Source: Lamellibrachia satsuma | Taxonomy: Eukaryota; Annelida; Polychaeta; Sabellida; Siboglinidae | Assembly: GCA_033239005.1 (NCBI GenBank) | Contig: BSQZ01000018.1 | Span: 4,275,536-4,339,535, forward strand | Reading direction: 5' to 3' | Length of the DNA: 64,000 nucleotides | Shown here: piece after piece, positions 62,808 through 64,000 of the stretch | Numbering within the stretch: position 1 is the stretch's first letter | Layout: every line of letters starts with the position of its first letter | The notes under the pieces: generated by a model | What the model saw: only the letters and a program-made list of their open reading frames with translations | Databases searched by the model: none | What the model was told of the DNA's origin: nothing | Program-made: the position numbers and the translations under genes

Positions 62808-62987
62808 GCCAACCACATACCCCTGCTGTCGTCGATCGGCTTCGATGCCATCATCAACTGTCGCAACACTCTCACCCGCAACTCGCCCCCGATCAACTCC
62901 CAGGAGGAAGTGAACCTACTCAACGTCAAGTCCTTCACAGGCACCTATCGGGCCGGGGGCAGACAGTCGACAGCCCGACTCATGGAG
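62808..62987 (+). CDS. secreted DUF442/phosphatase-like protein, exon 5 (second domain, partial)
   Basis: After TTCATTGTACTCAG: ANHIPLLSSIGFDAIINCRN, TLTRNSPPINSQEEVNLLNV, KSFTGTYRAGGRQSTARLME, then GTATGT. SSIGFDAIINCR is the second copy of the GFxxxIxxR core, here with the usual Arg, which the first domain lacks. The catalytic loop of this domain lies outside the window, so whether it is active cannot be told. Confidence 0.8.
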
Positions 62988-63024
62988 GTATGTTGGGCGT
63001 AACTGGAATGACATAATGCAGCCC

Positions 63025-64000
63025 TTAAAGGGGAACTGAAGCAATTTTGTGTTATGCCGTATATTTAAATATATATTATCTAACTCTGCATTAATGGTGA
63101 CAGATACCTGCTAATTTATGAGATAAACTGAAAAACTGATTTTGTTTGAGACAAAAATCGACAAAATACTTCACTGTGTATCGCCATCTTGTTGTCGAAA
63201 CGAGTGGTTTGAGTCGCGTATATCTAATCAATGTAAAGTTTCGATTTTTTTGCGATTTATTTCGTAAATAGGCATTCTGGAGCGAAAAAAAAGATATGGG
63301 TCTCTGTTATATATACAAGTGTTTACACACGTCAACAAAATAACGTTTTTGTTCGTTCCAAATAAAAAAAGTTAAAGAAATTACAACAAAACACGCAAAA
63401 AATCGTCGAAAACGCCACACTTCTCGAACACACGAGACGCTAACCAACGAGAATATGCGATAACGGAATACCGGAACTATTTTTTACTTGTTGACAAGAT
63501 GGATGCATCACTTGTGACAGTTTTACCAGATCTGCTACTAGCGATTAGTGGTATACTGAACTTCCGTAATAGTTGTCTATCTTTGGAGAAATGGAAACCA
63601 CAGACGAAGAGTCTAGTTCGACAGGCCACACGGAAACAACCGTTGACAGTCGTAAAATGTCACCGAGTGTGCGAGTCACGCTCCAGACTCCAGCCCAGGT
63701 CGGCTTCACCTTTGACTTTGTTGACGTTGGATTCAGGAAAAATTACAACAGCGCTTTGACTGTCAACGATTCCTGACTAGGTAATGTGGTGTGGTGAACC
63801 TGTGGAAACTGCGTCCCGATGTCTGCGCACGTTTACATTGAGTCATCATGCTGCGCCGAGGAAGCTACCATGCCTAGGCTAGGGCTAGGCTATGCCTATG
63901 GCTATTTGCCTATGGCGTTGGTGCTTGCATCACCGTACGAAGGCGAAGACGATGATTTTGTAGTGATATGCACAAACAGAGCAGTGCTAGATGTTGGTCT
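63025..64000. other. intron, possible dispersed element
   Basis: TTAAAGGGGAACTGAAGCAA at 63028 looks like the start of an interspersed element. A plus frame beginning MDASLVTVLPDLLLAI (63499) and an overlapping one with METTDEESSSTGHTETT (63590) have coding-like composition but no recognised family. CTAGGCTATGCC repeats occur at 63872-63915. The next exon of the phosphatase-like gene was not found. Confidence 0.35.

Overview
The window is eukaryotic nuclear DNA. Genes are split by introns with GT..AG borders, coding sequence is sparse, and about a quarter to a third of the window is microsatellite, minisatellite or decayed non-LTR retrotransposon. The retrotransposon types, a tRNA-derived SINE-like element and a secreted rhodanese/phosphatase-like gene fit a marine invertebrate, most likely a lophotrochozoan such as a mollusc. 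That placement is an inference from repeat and gene style, not from a diagnostic gene. No prokaryotic, organellar or rRNA feature was seen.

0-21 kb: minus-strand exons of one or two genes for a Ser/Arg/Pro-rich, probably disordered protein. A strong Kozak start lies at 21072. Compatible splice phases link exons at 21.1-20.4, 19.4-19.2 and 13.6-12.85 kb, and separately link exons at 4.57-4.35, 3.46-3.20 and 2.47-2.11 kb. The introns carry large satellites (63-, 38-, 21- and 11-bp units), long simple repeats and a LINE fragment. 21-31 kb has no gene I can support. It holds a LINE 3' end, a 41-bp array whose every unit is an inverted repeat, a MITE-like palindrome and simple repeats.

31-51 kb is the most interesting part. 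It is a cluster of small secreted proteins (about 82-96 aa) with a mirror-symmetric six-cysteine pattern, C-x3-C-x6-C-x(13-19)-C-x6-C-x3-C. The cysteines fall on one face of two helices, which predicts an antiparallel helical hairpin closed by three nested disulfide rungs. Four copies look intact (A at 31.3-34.5 kb on plus; C at 38.6-39.3, D at 42.3-43.0 and E at 50.2-51.2 kb on minus). Two are broken (B at 36.2-38.0, F at 45.9-46.1) and one is a possible relic (G at 41.3-41.6). The intact copies and B share a 15-nt coding first exon (Met plus four residues) joined in phase 0 to a second exon holding the rest. B, C and D also share promoter and upstream sequence, so they arose by local tandem duplication. 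I do not recognise the family.

51-58 kb is mainly satellite: a 1.7-kb 15-bp array with an 825-bp higher-order repeat next to the core promoter of copy E, tetranucleotide and GT tracts, and a purine-only G-rich tract. From 58.7 kb to the right edge, a plus-strand gene encodes a secreted protein with two tandem domains like the DUF442/beta-lactamase-hydrolase-like phosphatase fold. The first domain has lost the catalytic Cys and Arg. The gene runs out of the window.
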